Both the position numbers and the translations under genes were made by a program. Below are positions 13,908 to 25,000 of a stretch of DNA of 64,000 nucleotides, piece after piece. Positions within the stretch are counted from its first letter, which is position 1. Every line of letters begins with the position of its first letter. Under the pieces are notes generated by a model. That model did no database searches. It saw only the letters and a program-made list of their open reading frames with translations, and had not been told where the DNA came from. The DNA comes from Perca fluviatilis (Eukaryota; Chordata; Actinopteri; Perciformes; Percidae). The DNA lies in the NCBI RefSeq assembly GCF_010015445.1, contig NC_053126.1:19589169-19653168 (forward strand). The letters are read 5' to 3'.

Positions 13908-14354
13908 GAAGTGAATTTGAAGAGGCAGACAGAGATGGGCAGACAGAGTGACATCACAATTTACGTGTGATATTACACTACAATGACGCAGTCATGATGA
14001 ATACAACTGCATTTGTAAATAATTGACGTCAATATTGCAAAAACCGGTAGAATAATGAGGAGGAATACAAAATCGCAAAATAACAGGTAATAATAAAATA
14101 ATCTCTCTTTTTATTTAGCCAATCCAACTGTTGCTTTCCGTGTGTGGAGGAAGCTTCAATGCAAAGTTAAGTGTCTTATTTCTCCACGTTACAGACATTA
14201 GAGCATACACTGTAGGCCAATAGAGAGGAGTGTAAACTACGGAACAAAGCTCAATGTGGATACTTGCCTTGGATGACATCGGCTGGATGGACATGGTGCT
14301 TGGACAGCGCTGGAGCTGAGAGTTGCTCTCCATCTCATTGTTCTCAGTCATCAT
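1074..14354 (-). CDS. stac2: STAC2, SH3 and cysteine-rich domain protein 2 (first four coding exons; partial)
   Basis: STAC proteins are cytosolic adaptors that bind L-type calcium channels at the membrane and favour their surface expression and activity. Coding exons on the minus strand: 14268-14354, 6616-6964, 5179-5273, 1074-1158; splice phases join without a break. Exon 1 gives 29 residues, starting MMTENNEMES. Exon 2 opens with LQRLKRSLSF and RSKSVDNFF, hallmarks of STAC2, then a Ser/Pro-rich stretch. Residues about 124-174 form a C1 zinc finger split over exons 2 and 3, with spacing H-X12-C-X2-C-X13-C-X2-C-X4-H-X2-C-X8-C; all Cys/His ligands are present. Exon 4 carries FKRNFSSPMLVND, as in the family. 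The SH3 exons lie beyond the left edge. The start is the first ATG after a GTG-led frame; the second Met is equally possible. Intron 1 appears to have a GC donor. Confidence 0.9.
1462..1531. repeat. (GT)n microsatellite
   Basis: About 35 GT units in STAC2 intron 3. Confidence 0.95.
2140..3545. repeat. Dispersed repeat with two diverged tandem copies
   Basis: Two related blocks about 630-640 bases apart. The block at about 2345-2645 (TCTAAAGTTTG, GATAGCATTTA, AGATATGG, then TCAGGTC and CAGATCAGTCGCACGG) recurs at about 2988-3295 with the same order of landmarks. A further pair, GCCCCCTAATGGCCAAT at 2167 and GCCCCCTAGTGGCCAAT at 2925, belongs to the same series. The style (GCGCCCCCTAGTGG, AATTTGGTACA) is common in fish intergenic DNA. 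I cannot name the family and see no coding capacity. Confidence 0.65.
3895..4388. mobile_element. TTAA-flanked MITE (piggyBac- or Kolobok-like)
   Basis: The ends are inverted: AGGTCCCATGGCATG on the left and CATGTCATGGGACCT on the right. Each side has a TTAA (3891-3894 and 4389-4392), fitting a TTAA target-site duplication. Length is 494 bases, with no transposase. Inside, about 4067-4103, is a second inverted repeat (AATCTTGCTCCTTATGA against its complement). Non-autonomous, in STAC2 intron 3. The superfamily is inferred from the target site only. Confidence 0.75.
4443..4862. mobile_element. Inverted-repeat MITE
   Basis: The left arm (about 4443-4502, GTTAGCTTAGCCTAGCTTAG then ACTGGAAACAG and AACAGCTAGCCTG) matches the reverse complement of the right arm (about 4800-4862). 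The arms are roughly 60 bases at about 80-90 percent identity. No coding capacity. Exact ends and target duplication were not resolved. Confidence 0.7.
6295..6434. mobile_element. Short hairpin MITE
   Basis: Nearly the whole element is one imperfect inverted repeat. GACATTTTGGGAAATA near 6309 pairs with TATTTCCCAAAAGGTC near 6400, and the centre GAGAGTTAGATGAGA pairs with TCTCATCTAACTCTC. About 140 bases, in STAC2 intron 2 (5274-6615). The remainder of intron 2 shows no recognisable feature. Confidence 0.7.
6968..7019. repeat. (CA)n microsatellite forming the STAC2 exon 2 acceptor region
   Basis: About 26 CA units directly next to the 3' splice site of STAC2 exon 2. In the transcript the intron end is (UG)n followed by CAG, then exon 2. 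See findings. Confidence 0.95.
8653..8949 (+). mobile_element. tRNA-derived SINE of fish V-SINE type
   Basis: Starts with GGGGTGGCAGTAGCTCAG, a tRNA-like A-box head, followed by an internal deletion that removes most of the B-box side. It then has the typical body (GTGCTCTTGAGCAAGG, ACCGAACCCC, CATCTCTCCATTTGTGCATG) and a tail ending in an A-run at 8936-8949. The full layout is the common acanthopterygian SINE. The head deletion suggests it can no longer be transcribed well by Pol III. It lies in STAC2 intron 1, antisense to that gene. Confidence 0.8.
13815..13905. repeat. (GT)n microsatellite
   Basis: About 45 GT units in STAC2 intron 1. In the transcript this is (CA)n. Confidence 0.95.
14022..14033. 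promoter_or_regulatory. Palindromic CRE/ATF site
   Basis: ATTGACGTCAAT is a perfect palindrome holding the full consensus CRE TGACGTCA (14024-14031). It lies about 235 bases inside STAC2 intron 1, close to the 5' end of the gene. CREB/ATF binding is inferred from the motif only. Confidence 0.45.
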
Positions 14355-15000
14355 CGACACCGGAATGGAAAAAGTCGTTCAAGACACAAACCAAACAAAA
14401 AAACTTGTAACTCCTCAAACTGTGTGCAGTCGGTCGGAAATCTCCGGCTTTAGCCATACACAGCTTGGCAAAGTGAAACAGATCCACATCACAGTGATTT
14501 GGACGCGCTGCGAGGTGGACGCCTTATGGTCATTTGCTCTCCAACTGCAGGTTGATTAAACAGTTCATATACACACACGCCAGCTGTTTATATTTCGCTC
14601 ATGCCATGCAAGGACAAGCATTTAGGATTGAGGCTCACGTATATGGGTAAATGTATCGTCCCTTATAGCGTATCTGACAACTCCAATGTGGCACAATTCC
14701 GTCCTACAGTTTAAAAAAAAGGTTCAAACACCAAAACCTCGATGTGGAAATATCATCTTGGTATTAGGTCAGATCCAAACAAATCTTGTGCTCTGAAAGA
14801 TGCGGCTAGGTGTAAATCCAAAGCGAACTGTGCCCTTCACCACAGCACTGACTTAAATTTAAGCGCAATCGGAGGCACGCCTTCCCGTGCGTCTGAGGCG
14901 CATGATTGGGTCAATTTTTACAACTCTGCCAGGATTCATTTAGAATTCACGGCCATGGGTTTATTTTAAGCCCAAATATAGACTACCTCCCAATTCGCAA
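14355..15000 (-). promoter_or_regulatory. STAC2 5' UTR and putative promoter region
   Basis: This lies directly upstream of the STAC2 start on the minus strand. An inverted CCAAT (14904-14908) sits about 550 bases before the ATG. A CArG-like box (CTATATTTGG on the minus strand, 14972-14981) could suit a gene expressed in excitable tissue. No TATA box is obvious. The transcription start was not identified. Confidence 0.35.
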
Positions 15001-15051
15001 ACAGAGAGCTGATTTTCTTTTGGAGGGGATGGAAACTAGGAGGGGAATTAC

Positions 15052-15170
15052 TGGAATTGTTGAGTCTTTGTAAATTATAGTGTGGTCTAGACTTACTCTA
15101 TCTGTAAAGGGTCTTGAGATAACTCTTGTTGTGATTTGATACTATAAATAAAATTGAATTGAATTGGATG
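15052..15170 (+). repeat. Fish dispersed repeat tail (SINE/LINE 3' end type)
   Basis: Contains TGTAAATTATAGTGTGGTCT, CTCTATCTGTAAAGGGTC, GATTTGATACTATAAATAAA and the terminal AATTGAATTGAATT run, a combination repeated widely in teleost DNA. A 3' fragment only; the parent family is not certain. Confidence 0.6.
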
Positions 15171-18100
15171 TAGTTTACCTTTTTAACAAAAGCAGGACGT
15201 TCCCTTTTCATTTTCTCCTCTTTTTTCAAAATACATATGAAAGGGAACTGTACATCATTCCAACTAGTTCCAAGGTCTATTAATGCCTTTAAGCTTTTAT
15301 CAAATACTCACATGTACCTGTCCATGTACTGTCTATAGTTCAGGCTAAAGGGGGTTTCAGACCACTATAAAGCCCCCACAGACTGATGCAATACCATGTA
15401 AAAACGACATAAAGTATGTCATTATTATGAATCAATGTCAGAGGAATGTTAAAGTAGTGCCATAGGATGCAGAACTTCCTGCAGTCTATTTAATGAATGA
15501 TCTCCTCCTATAGCCGAAAAGTGACCCATATGGGATGAGCTGCACTACTTTCAGTTTGTTTTTGAAGTGGAAACAGGTTTTAAGCACACTTTTACTCCAT
15601 ATCATTAGTTCCTTGTCATGTCCACACCTGCCCTCCAAAGCACTAAATACAGAAGCAGTAGCTGCTATGTAGGTGCTGCCCTGCAGGGTTAGAGATACAT
15701 CAGGGCTGCTATGATTGGTTTAAAGCAGCTACAATAAGGCCATAGGACTGGTACCTCTACTTTCAAATGCAATCTAATCTCCTACCTGGTTTTACCTGCC
15801 TCCTGGGGTGCATTTCTATTGATTGTCCCCCCTTTAGAAAACATCAGATGAAGCAATAAGGTTGTGGTCACAGCTAGAGAGTTTAGGTAATTAATGTTTT
15901 TGTTTTTTTTAAAAGCAAATTCTAAGCAAATACTGCACCATTCACAGTGTGAGACAGGGAGGAAAGACTTCTTAATGTGATAGGTATTTTCTATCTGCAT
16001 GGCATTATTTCACCTAAGCCTGACATCAAAGTTTGCTCTAAGCTTTCAGAAAGTCCTTGTGCGTGGGTGTGTTGGAAAAAGAGACAGAAGGAAGACAGAG
16101 GGAGAGAGCCTTGGTTATCACATTAATTATTTCACCCAGAGCCAGGGCACAGCAGATAGCAGAGTGACTGCGGAAAGGAACTCTGCGGAAAAGAACAAAA
16201 GCCAAGTCAAAAGTTTTTCTAGTGTGTGTAGCTGTGGCTTTGCTGTCAAAAATAAAGCGAAACACAGTGACTTGGTGGGGCGGTGTGCAGTGAGCTGGGG
16301 TCTGATCCGTCTGTGTTTAAACTCAGAAAACACAGAACAGTTGAGAAACTGCTGAAGGAGGGAAACAGTCACACACACACACACGCTACATTTAAATGTC
16401 TCCCTCTAAGCCACCCACTTTTCATCCTTCATGTGATCCCACAGGTGCCAGAACACGGCTGCTAAAAATGAACATTAAAACAGGAGTGGAAACACATTGA
16501 TCTCTCGGTGATTTTGAAACAGTGGAAACAATAGGAGGATGAGAGGAACAAAATGAGTCCCATGCGGCGGAAGACAGATCCCAGCCTTGACAGCAGTCGC
16601 CATGGTGCAGTGACAGGACCAGAGCTGCTGCTCCTTCCACTGGAATAAATTGATACTGATTGTTCATCTGTGTTTTCACCCTCAAGACATGTGTACGTAA
16701 GCACACAGAAACATAGCTCCAAAATTCTATCATGTCACAAACACCCAAAGAGTCAAATTTTTAATCACAGACACCCATCTGATAAATGCGGTACGCTTAG
16801 CATTTTTGCAGATAAATTAGCAAGCTAGCTGTGCTTGTGAGTAAATTATGTTGAATCAAAATTCACCCCAAAGACCTTTTAAACCCTTCTTTTAATGGAA
16901 TTGGATGATGTCTACTTGCTTTGTCAAACTCAGACTGATGAAGCCTCACATTATCTTCAGATGAACTTTGGAATATGCTCCTGCAGAGAGAGAGGACGGT
17001 GTACAGTATTTTCTTCTTTATCACTTACATTGGAATTAGAATGGAATCTTTTATTGGCAAATATGAACAGGAGGAATATCTAGAACAAGCAAATGATTCA
17101 ATGTTCATATGGGCACCTGACTATTGTTTTTAAAAGACTAGAACAAATGTGAAAATATTTCAATTCAGCATCTATTTACCCCATGCCATCTTATCTTGCA
17201 AGAGACACAGAAGCACTATAGTTTCATCTAAATTGCTGTAAGGAAAAGGAAAAGTTAAGCATGTCCACTGTGTGTTTTGATGCTGCTTAGCCTACCTGAC
17301 CTGAAGCCTGTACTACGAAGCAAGATCAACATGTCCTGGATCTCTTTCAGTTATCCGGCTTCACCTAACCTAACAACCGTGGTCCCGCATAAGCTGTATC
17401 ACGACGCTGGTTATCAACTAGTTCAGTCAACTCAGGGTTTCCCAATCCAGCGGCGCGCGCGTTCACATAAAAGAGGCGGTGTTTGCGCACCACGACCAAT
17501 CGCAAGTTTCTACCAGAGCCGCTTATGTTATATATAAGAAGAGCAAATTATAATTCTACATAAATATGAAGAACACAGCCTCGGTTTTACAGGCAAAACG
17601 CAATACAGTCGCTGCTTCCTAAAACAGGAAGGAAAGCTGGCAAAAAAATAAATAAATAAATAACCGACGCTGTAGATGTTTAAATCACAACTCCAATATC
17701 ACTTCCCCATCAGTCAGGACCAAGATCTGACCATAATTACACTTGAGCTTTCCATAAACTGTCGTTACTTTAGCCTATTATTTAAGTTGCAACTCTGGCA
17801 GTGGGAAGCGATCGTGAGAGCAAATAAAAAATATAAAAACATAATTCAAACCGATGTGCGCATTGGTGACACACGGCTCAAGAAGCCGATATGTAACTCC
17901 CTCCCATTAAAATATATAGTCTATATTTCATAAAAAATACCCATCAGGGAATGTTAACGGGTTGTTGGTCTCTAAATGTTTTAACTTTTATGAGCGCATC
18001 CCTCTCTCCCTCTCTGCGCACCGCCGCCTGATCTTCTTTAAGAACGGTGACGCCGTTATCAATCGAGTATTGATTGATCAGTAGGCGGTGCTTTTACACC

Positions 18101-18736
18101 GGTTGATCTCTAATCTCCAACTTAACCTGCTCCCGACCTGGTTAGGCGTCTAGCATGAATTACCACGGCGATTAAACCCGATAACAAGTGATCCACCTTC
18201 GTGATACAGAAAATCCTGGGTTGAACCTGAAGTTAGCTCGCTAACGCCAAATCCTGCTTCGTAGTAGGCCTACAGGCCTCTGGTCATCAATGGTAACTTT
18301 ACCCTGGTTAAATGAGGGGAAAAGAAAGAAAGAAATTGTAAAATCTAATTAACACGCTTTTTATTTAACAAACATTGCAAAGTGGTGTTTTAAAGAATAG
18401 CTCCATATACACACAAATTAAAAAACAAAAAGTAGTAATGCTAGGACTGTCCATATACATTATTTAATAACTGCCTGGTATTTTATACAAGAACTATTCC
18501 TTTTTATGATTTCCTTTAAAATAAACAATGTATTGACTCATTGAATAGCGGATAGATCCTGAGCCCTGCTAGCAGCTGGGAGCTGAAATCAGACCAGCAG
18601 TGATGGAGGAATCCTAACCACTGGCTCGTTGCTGCCATCTGCTGCTCCGAGCTGCTAAACAACCTTTAGCCATGAAATGAGAACACAAGCTCAACAAGAG
18701 AGAAAACCAGACAAGTCTTAATAATATAGGTATATA
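15171..18736. other. Intergenic region between STAC2 and FBXL20
   Basis: No gene recognised. Apart from the inverted-repeat element at 17307-18276 the sequence is unique-looking and AT-rich. The open frames of about 85-118 codons at 15999-16748 overlap on both strands and lack any family resemblance. Confidence 0.55.
17307..18276. mobile_element. Non-autonomous DNA transposon, about 1 kb
   Basis: The left end CCTGTACTACGAAGCAAGAT mirrors the right end, whose reverse complement contains TACTACGAAGCAGGAT followed by TAGCGAGCTAACTTCAGG. Similarity continues inward (TGTATCACGA with GGTTATCA on the left; TGTATCACGAAGGTGG and TTGTTATC on the right). The right end carries about six extra bases, so the target duplication is unclear. 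The CTACGAAGC end is typical of a PIF/Harbinger or ISL2EU group element, but that assignment is tentative. No transposase frame. Confidence 0.6.
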
Positions 18737-21700
18737 TTTATTCATACGTACATATTCATTTATAATCGGTTAATTGTAAAAAAAAATAAAATAAAAAAAA
18801 AATGAAATGAAAGAAAAGAACAAAAAGGAAAAGATTTACAGTAATTGTATGAACTACAGTCATTGTCAAAATTGTTTTTGAAATTTCTCAGGTGTCACTC
18901 TACCATGAACACAAACACACTGTAGATTCACCACTTGTCCTAATCCTCAACCTTAGTCCAGTATTAGGACATGAAACAAACGCATCCAGAGCATAGTAGC
19001 GTGACTTCTGTGTAAACTGGTGAAGGTCTGACAGAAGGACAAGGAGGCGTTTGATATCTTGAGGAAGAATAAATCTGGTGTTTTGCTTTGTAGAGCCGGT
19101 AGAGTATTTTGTACCATGAAGACTGAGGACAGCTTTCTTTTGTACACATGAAACCATCAGGAGCAGGTTGAGTATTACCACCTGTAATCATTCAAAGTGT
19201 TTTGCCTTAAAAGCACATGTTGTCTGCACTCATGACTCAGCCTGTGCCACATATCCAGTGCATGACAAGGGCAAGCAGGTGTTACAACCAGGCTCATAGT
19301 CTAAATCCTATGACTTTTCCTTTTACCTCCAGTTAATGGTCTTAACCCCGGAGCACAATGACAGAGTACATTAGATATATCTGCCATTTTGACTCTTAGT
19401 TGTTAGTTAATCCCCCATAAATCCCCATTCAAACAAAACCGATCAGACTGGATTACACCGGATTCATCTCAGTTTGTATTCTCCAGCCTGGCGTAGCTGT
19501 CAAATCTCAAACTGAATAGAATCAGCATTCAGTGTTTTGCCTGTTGGCTTGCATCTTAAAACCAAAACGAGGACATTTGTGAGTGGTCAATATTCCACAC
19601 TGGGTTTACCCATGACAGTCTTGTTTGATGTAGTTGAGCAGGGTGCATTATAGGAGGAAAAGCAAGGCATACAAATAAAAGAGAGGAAAGCCCACATATG
19701 GGAGAAAAATCTGATTCTGCTAAAGTGGCACACAATGCCTGATCATCCATCCCGAGGTCTTCTCCTTGATGGAAACATTCAATAAGTAGAACCTACATCA
19801 TACATACATACATACAGAACTTCTCAACTCTTGCATTTAAAAAAAAAAAAAAAAAATCCAACTCAAATTTCAACATTTATTACAATTGCACTGGCGTCAA
19901 CTCTTCCCTTGGACAAAGGCTACACTCTGGACATTTAGTAACAATAAACTCTTAATGAAAACACAAACACCATCAGATCAAAACTGAGGACTGGAAGAGG
20001 GCTCAAACTCAACTTGGAGAAACTGAACTCATGACTTCAAACACGAAGCAGGCGCAATTCAAACCACACCAAAACAGAAATGCAAAAGAAGAGAAAAGGT
20101 AGAGATCCAGAGGGAATCAAAGAAAAGCAGTAAAAGACATTTATAAAAAAGGAAATGGGAAGAAAAAAAAAAAAAAAAAAAAAAAAAAGGACACGGAATA
20201 ATGCAGGTACAAGTGCAGGAGAAGATAATCCATAAGAAAAGGCTTCAATACTTTATAGGGCGGGGGGCCGAAGTCCATTAATCATTCTGTCATATCAGGC
20301 CAGAATTGCGCGCTCAAGATTCAGCTGACTTCCTCTTTCAGTGACTCCATCGGTCTGATGCGCTGTATACCTCCGGCAGCGTCACTGGTAGCAGACAGAC
20401 GGAGGAGGTAACAGGTGGTAACAGGGTGTAACACACTGTCACTTTGTCCCCTGCAAGGCCTCATAGGAGTCGAGGAGTCGCTGATGCCACTCCGATGTCC
20501 TCTCACTGCTGCGTGTGGTTCACCAGTTCCTCGTCATCAGAACCGTCACCGATGCAAAAACAAGAGCAACTAAATGAAATCTCCCTAACTGAAAATAGAC
20601 GTACTTTGATTGTTTTCAGTTGGCTTTTTCTTTCCATTGTTCTGGTCTGACAGCATGAATTCATGTAGTAATGTCAGACTTTTTTTTTTTCTTCTCCATT
20701 CTGTCAGAACTCAACTTTTCTGTTGTTGACATGAGCTTTCCCAGCCCAGCATCAGTTCTTCTGTCAAACTCCAGATTAAGTGGTGGCTCATTTTGACTGT
20801 CCAAAGCTCCAGCACATATTCTAACACACTTAACAAATGTGTGAGCTTCGCCATAGTTCCCTCTGAAAGACCCATCGACCGAAATCTCTGCCCCATCTCA
20901 TATCATCATCTGTCGTTTAGCTGGCTTCGACTCTCGGACTCCACAGTCCTCATATATATTTACAATTAGATTTTAAAAAACTAGAGGTGTTACATGCAAC
21001 ATTTGGCATCTTCTCAAGTCCCCACTTGTGAGTCTAAATTGGTGTCCATTTTTTTTTTTTTTTTTTTTAGAAAAATATTAAACTTTGTCTTTTTTTGTCT
21101 TCAGTATATTGAAGCTTCTGATTGTAACAGAGACACAGAGAGAGGTGAGGGTACAGGTGTAGCAAGCTCAGTGTGTGCATGAAGATGTGTTGTGTGTGTT
21201 AGTAAATCGCAGTCTTGAATTCTGAGATGGTCGTCTTTGTAAAGTGTCTCATTGCTTTACTGTAAGTGCAAATAGCTGCAAGTATGTTTTTTGTTTTTTT
21301 AAATCCCAAAACTAGGCTTTCTTCCTGCTTTTTGTGTGTTGGAGGTGTCTGCAGTTTACTGGCTGCATCGCTGCTCCTTTTTGAAATAAACAGCCAGCAG
21401 AACAAAGTAGCTCCCGTCTCGAGGTAGCTGTTAAGTGACCTTCAACACAGAGGGAACTATGTGTGAGTGGTTAAGAGGGATTTTCAGCCTTTTCAATATT
21501 CTGTTTAGAGGCTAGAACTGTAATCTGTCTCAAAGTGCTGAATAAGAGAAGAGGATCACTTCCCCTAAAATACAGAACAATGGTTTTAGATGTGAAGATT
21601 CTTCTTTACTTCCATTTGATGAAAAGTTAAATTCTTTAAAAGTGGGGACCACATTTGATTTTTACATAACCCTCTTTGTAATACTGGTTTGTCCACTGAA

Positions 21701-22002
21701 CACAGACCAGGAATGTTCTGGCATTCTTTTAAGCGATAATCTGTGCATGGTAGTGTGTTGTGTCTGTACTGTATTTGTGTGGTGGAGAGATTCGGGAATG
21801 TTTTTGGGAACGTTACCGAAGACCTTGTAGCATGTTTTGGCTTTCTCCCTCTCTCTGCAGCTCCAAAAGGGGGGACACACCAGCACGTACTCTATGACAG
21901 GGCGCCAGGAGGGGGGCAGCAGGTCAGGGGTCAAGTGCCAGGCTGCAGGGAGCGTTGACAAGGGACACCATGAGAGGAAAGGGGAGGGTTGTTGTCTTTA
22001 CA
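18737..22002 (-). other. Putative FBXL20 3' UTR with poly(A) signal
   Basis: Downstream of the FBXL20 stop codon on the minus strand there is no open gene for over 3 kb. An AATAAA on the minus strand (18737-18742) could end a long 3' UTR, as in mammals where this gene has a multi-kilobase UTR. Simple runs at 19838-19856 and 20164-20188 (A) and about 21050-21069 (T) lie inside. Nearer AATAAA-like sites also exist, so the true end is uncertain. Confidence 0.4.
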
Positions 22003-25000
22003 TCATAGCAGGACGCAGCAGCGGCAAAACCTCTGACGGCTGCCCCCGACAGAGGGGGGCGGAGTGACGGGAGCAAAGTATGCATGCACTTTGATGTTAG
22101 GCAGGTGGGTCTGTGGAGAGGAGAGAAGGAAAAACAGATTGAAATGTGTTAATGGATAGTACAAATACTTTATTTACAAAAAATGTTTCCAGTCAGGCTG
22201 TGATTCATTTAAATTAAAATTAAAGATAGGCATGAGATCTAATGCTGATGAGAACAGTTCTCTCTGGACAGAGCGATCACTCACTGTTTGCATTTCACAC
22301 CTTAGTTTTGATCCATCACATCTTGTGGGTGGAGCGGTGACTCCAACACCAGAGTTTAATTTGGACAAAATGTATGTATCTAATCAGCCCAAACATATGT
22401 GGCTGTGTAGCCCTGATCCCAGTCAGTCATACTGCCTATTACGCTCCACTTACACTCCTGCTTCCTCACCATTAGTCAAACATCTTTTTAAATGAATATG
22501 AATGAAACATACAAAAGTATTAAAATATAGAATAAAGTATTAAAATAATCGACTAGCTGAGACTGATTGGTGGCACTTTGAGAACACAAGGCTGTGATTG
22601 ATGATGTATGTGTATGGTTTGGAGTTGATGAATTGCGCAGCACGAGTTGATAGGTTTGGGACTATAAGGGATGAAAATCATCCTGTCCGCAGGACTATAA
22701 CCTTTCATTTAACTGTGTTAATGATAGAATTGTCTATTTATCCTTTTATTTTATTGATCTTTTGTTTCTAGTATGGTTTTGTTTCTTTGCTTGGTTCCGT
22801 TTTAAAGCTACTTATTTTTGTTCACTTTTAATGTTCTCTTTATGTACTGTATTGTGTTATTTTGAATATGTGTCAGACCCCAGGAAGAACAGCTGCAGCC
22901 CTGCTGTAGCTAATGGGGATCCTAGTAAACTAAAAAACATGGAGACTGTAGTGCTGCTCAGCAGTTATGCTCTTTGCCCTCACCTTAGTATTGTTCTAAG
23001 ACAGCATTTAGTGGCAGCCCTGAGTGACATGCTGCTGAAATGAAGTGGCATCTTGAATATTATGTTAGGTTCAATTAAAATCACTCGGACTCCTACTTTA
23101 CACCCACCAGACATCAAATATATGCTACATGCTTCATAGGTCGCTAAGAAGTTTGCATTTAGGATGGCCTTACAGTAAAAAGGAACTACAAGTGCCTTGT
23201 GGAGTTTCCTTTAAAACAAACAAGTGTTGTTTACATTCTGTGCTCACCTTGCGACACATTTCCTTCCTTATAACATTTGCAAAGCTGATTGTTTTCTTAA
23301 TTTAAAAAACTGCATTGTACTTGCATGCAGTCTTCTCTACCTTAGCTGTTGAATTACTGCGTTTCTTGGTGGGTTACTCTCGCCTGTTGATCAGTGGAAT
23401 AGTGTAAAACCACTGACAGGAACGTATATCATGTCACCTGTGTGCATACATGCAAACTAAAACGGGGACCCACCCACTCATAAAAAAAAAAAAACTGCTA
23501 GATAGCTCTAGTAGAGGTCAGAAACAGGGTCCACAGGGTACCTTAAGGGGGAGCTGAACATTAACTCCCTCATCAAAAAGGCACAATAGAGGATGAGCTT
23601 CCTGCAGCAGCTGAAAAAGTTCAACCTGCCAAAGACAATGATGAGGCACTTCTACATCATCTGCCATCATTGATACCATCCTCACCTGCTCCATCACCAC
23701 CCGAGACGCTGCTGCCACAGCCAAGGACAAGGGCAGACTGCAGCGTATCATCCGCTCTGCTGAGAAGGTGATTGGCTGCAATCTGCCGTCCCTCCAGGAC
23801 CTGTATGCCTCCAGGACCCTGAGGCGGGCAGGAAAGATTGTGGCTGATCGCTCCCACCCTGGACACAAACTTTTTGATACACTCCCCTTTGGAAGAAGGC
23901 TGCGGTCCATCAGGACCAAAACATCGTGCCACAAGAACTGCAGTGGGCGTCATCAACAAGGCCCAGGATCCCCAACCCTTAGTCACTACACGTTACATTT
24001 ACTATTCTCGTTGACATTTGCACATCTATACTGTAACTTTTCACATCCCCTGATCAATATTTTTGCACACCCTGCAGCAAATTGTACATCCTATTCTTTC
24101 CCTTTCTAAAATAGTTATAATGTACATATGTTATTTTGTTAGCATCTTTTTACATATTTTTTAATTGCAATATATCTATTCTGTATTTATGTTGTTGGCT
24201 GTAGCAGTACTTTGCCATATTGTTTATTCCCTTTTTCCATATGTTTTTTTTGTATGCACCAAATACACCAGGGCAAAATCCTTGCAATTGAAAACTTTGG
24301 TAATAAATATGATCCCAATTCTGATCAGGGATAGTGTTTGTGCAGCTCAGTGAGATGCCTTTACCAAAGGTGCAGTGGCTGCACAAAAGATGTGATTTTA
24401 TGGAGGTAAAGGGTTGACTTCTACTAATCATCTATAAGCAGTGGGAAGCCGTTTTGTGGGAAAGGTCTACTGTACTCCATTTCAGTCTAAAACTAACCTG
24501 GATGGCTGAGCCCGGACTTACAACCAATGGGCAGTGCCAAAGATAAAGCAGAGCTTTAACATTTAGAGGTCCCAAACCCTCTTAACATCATTCAGCATAA
24601 AGCCAATTAAAATGTATACATTTGTGACACTGATCGGATACAATTTTGCACCAGAATGACCTATGATGAGCTCACAAAATGGGTGTTTACAGTACATTCT
24701 ACATATGAATCAGTGCTTACTTGTTGTTAGCCAATTAGGGCTGCTCCTTCTTAGTCGATTAGTCGACTGATCGGTCGTTTTGGTCTTAGTCAACTTAGAT
24801 TTCTTTAGTCGATTAGTCATGTTTTATGCTTTTTTCATGCTGAATGACTTATTTCCAAGAAACGTACGAGCACATCTCTGGTAAACACAAGAATTAAAGT
24901 GCCGCTTTTGCATGACTCTTTGCGGAGAAACTCAGATTTACAGATCTGACGATTAAATCAACTAATCGATTAGTCGATACAATTGAATGAGCGTTAGTCG

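Larger units (their letters stand above)
7020..14267. other. STAC2 intron 1 (about 7.3 kb)
   Basis: Non-coding. It contains a SINE (8653-8949), a (GT)n tract (13815-13905) and a palindromic CRE site (14022-14033). The stretch about 9470-9620 is low in repeats and has homeodomain-like core sites, so it may be regulatory, but this is weak. No other exon recognised; small open frames here look random. Confidence 0.6.

Noticed and set aside
15999..16748. Overlapping frames of 85-118 codons on both strands
   Set aside because: No family resemblance, no splice or start context, and both strands are equally open; taken as chance.
23518..24109. Frames of 109-138 codons on both strands
   Set aside because: They belong to a decayed LINE ORF2 fragment, not a host gene.
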